6,648 nt of DNA, from contig JAGOBT010000185.1 in assembly GCA_017999135.1 (NCBI GenBank), positions 1 through 6,648 of the forward strand, in the 5' to 3' direction. Positions 6,386 to 6,648 of the stretch are shown here, piece by piece. Origin of the DNA: Burkholderiaceae bacterium. Its GTDB lineage: Bacteria > Pseudomonadota > Gammaproteobacteria > Burkholderiales > Burkholderiaceae_C. Made by a program: the position numbers and the translations under genes. Under the pieces are notes generated by a model that saw nothing but the letters and a program-made list of their open reading frames with translations, had not been told where the DNA came from and ran no database searches. Each line of letters opens with the position of its first letter. The stretch's first letter is position 1.

Positions 6386-6648
6386 TCAGCTCGACAGCTG
6401 CTGCCAGGCCTTGTCCAGCCGCTTGACCGACACCGGCTGCGGCGTGCGCAGCTCCTGCGCGAAGAAGCTCACGCGCAGCTCTTCCAGCAGCCAGCGGTAT
6501 TCATCCAGTCGGGCATCGGCCACGCCCTTTTGCTCGGCCAGGCGGCGGATGTAGCGCTGCTCGATCGGCCGCAGCTCGGCCAGGCGCTGGGCGTCGCGTG
6601 CGGGGTCGGCCCGCCACTTGTCCAAGCGCAGCGTCACCGCTTTCAGGT
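6386..6648 (-). CDS. hrpA: C-terminal end of ATP-dependent RNA helicase HrpA (DUF3418 region), 5' partial
   Basis: The last 86 residues of a gene continue beyond the right edge on the minus strand and end at TGA (6388-6386). The sequence (LKAVTLRLDKWRADPARD at the edge, then YRWLLEELRVSFFAQELRTP and PVSVKRLDKAWQQL) matches what I recall of the HrpA C-terminus in beta- and gammaproteobacteria, including the 'LLEELRVS.FAQEL.TP.PVS.KR' signature. HrpA is a cytoplasmic DEAH-box helicase of about 1,300 residues, linked in E. coli to mRNA processing and rescue of stalled or collided ribosomes. The helicase motifs lie outside the window, so the call rests on this tail alone. A GTG codon at 6637 is internal, not the start, because the frame is open and family-like upstream to the edge. 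Confidence 0.8.
   Translation of the reverse strand, partial: LKAVTLRLDKWRADPARDAQRLAELRPIEQRYIRRLAEQKGVADARLDEYRWLLEELRVSFFAQELRTPQPVSVKRLDKAWQQLSS

Overview
The window is GC-rich (roughly 70% or more by eye), with strong third-position G/C and gene families typical of Burkholderiales. The closest look is the Leptothrix/Rubrivivax/Ideonella/Sphaerotilaceae type of betaproteobacterium. That placement is inferred from composition and remembered family resemblance, not from a search. The layout is ordinary chromosome; I see no transposase, integrase, tRNA, rRNA, CRISPR array or phage gene.

From left to right: (1) a plus-strand SARP/BTAD-type regulator fused to an AAA-type ATPase and a helical TPR-like tail (1-3442), entering from the left edge and broken twice. 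The first break is a frameshift at a 7-bp tandem repeat (305-330); the second is an in-frame amber codon (698-700). (2) A convergent minus-strand single-domain response regulator (3479-3952) with a complete phosphorylation pocket. (3) A 311-bp divergent intergenic region with a candidate promoter for the response regulator and a 13-bp perfect palindrome before the next gene. (4) A plus-strand alpha/beta hydrolase (4264-5178) with a plausible nucleophile serine and acid, but glutamine where the catalytic histidine would be expected. (5) A plus-strand secreted or envelope protein (5315-6361) with a signal peptide, two tandem beta-sandwich-like repeats, a CxxC motif and a C-terminal glycine zipper. 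(6) The minus-strand 3' end of a gene resembling hrpA, a DEAH-box helicase (6386-6648), running off the right edge.

The genes do not form an evident operon or pathway. Strand order is +, -, +, +, -, and each junction carries its own intergenic DNA. Both convergent junctions (3443-3478 and 6362-6385) contain inverted repeats that could act as bidirectional terminators. The response regulator and the glycine-zipper gene each have a weak sigma70-like candidate promoter with a 17-bp spacer and the same CAAGAT -10 box.

I found no convincing new multi-gene system. The observations most worth following are the repeat-linked frameshift plus amber codon in the regulator (pseudogene, slippage-switchable gene or sequencing error) and the hydrolase lacking a C-terminal histidine.
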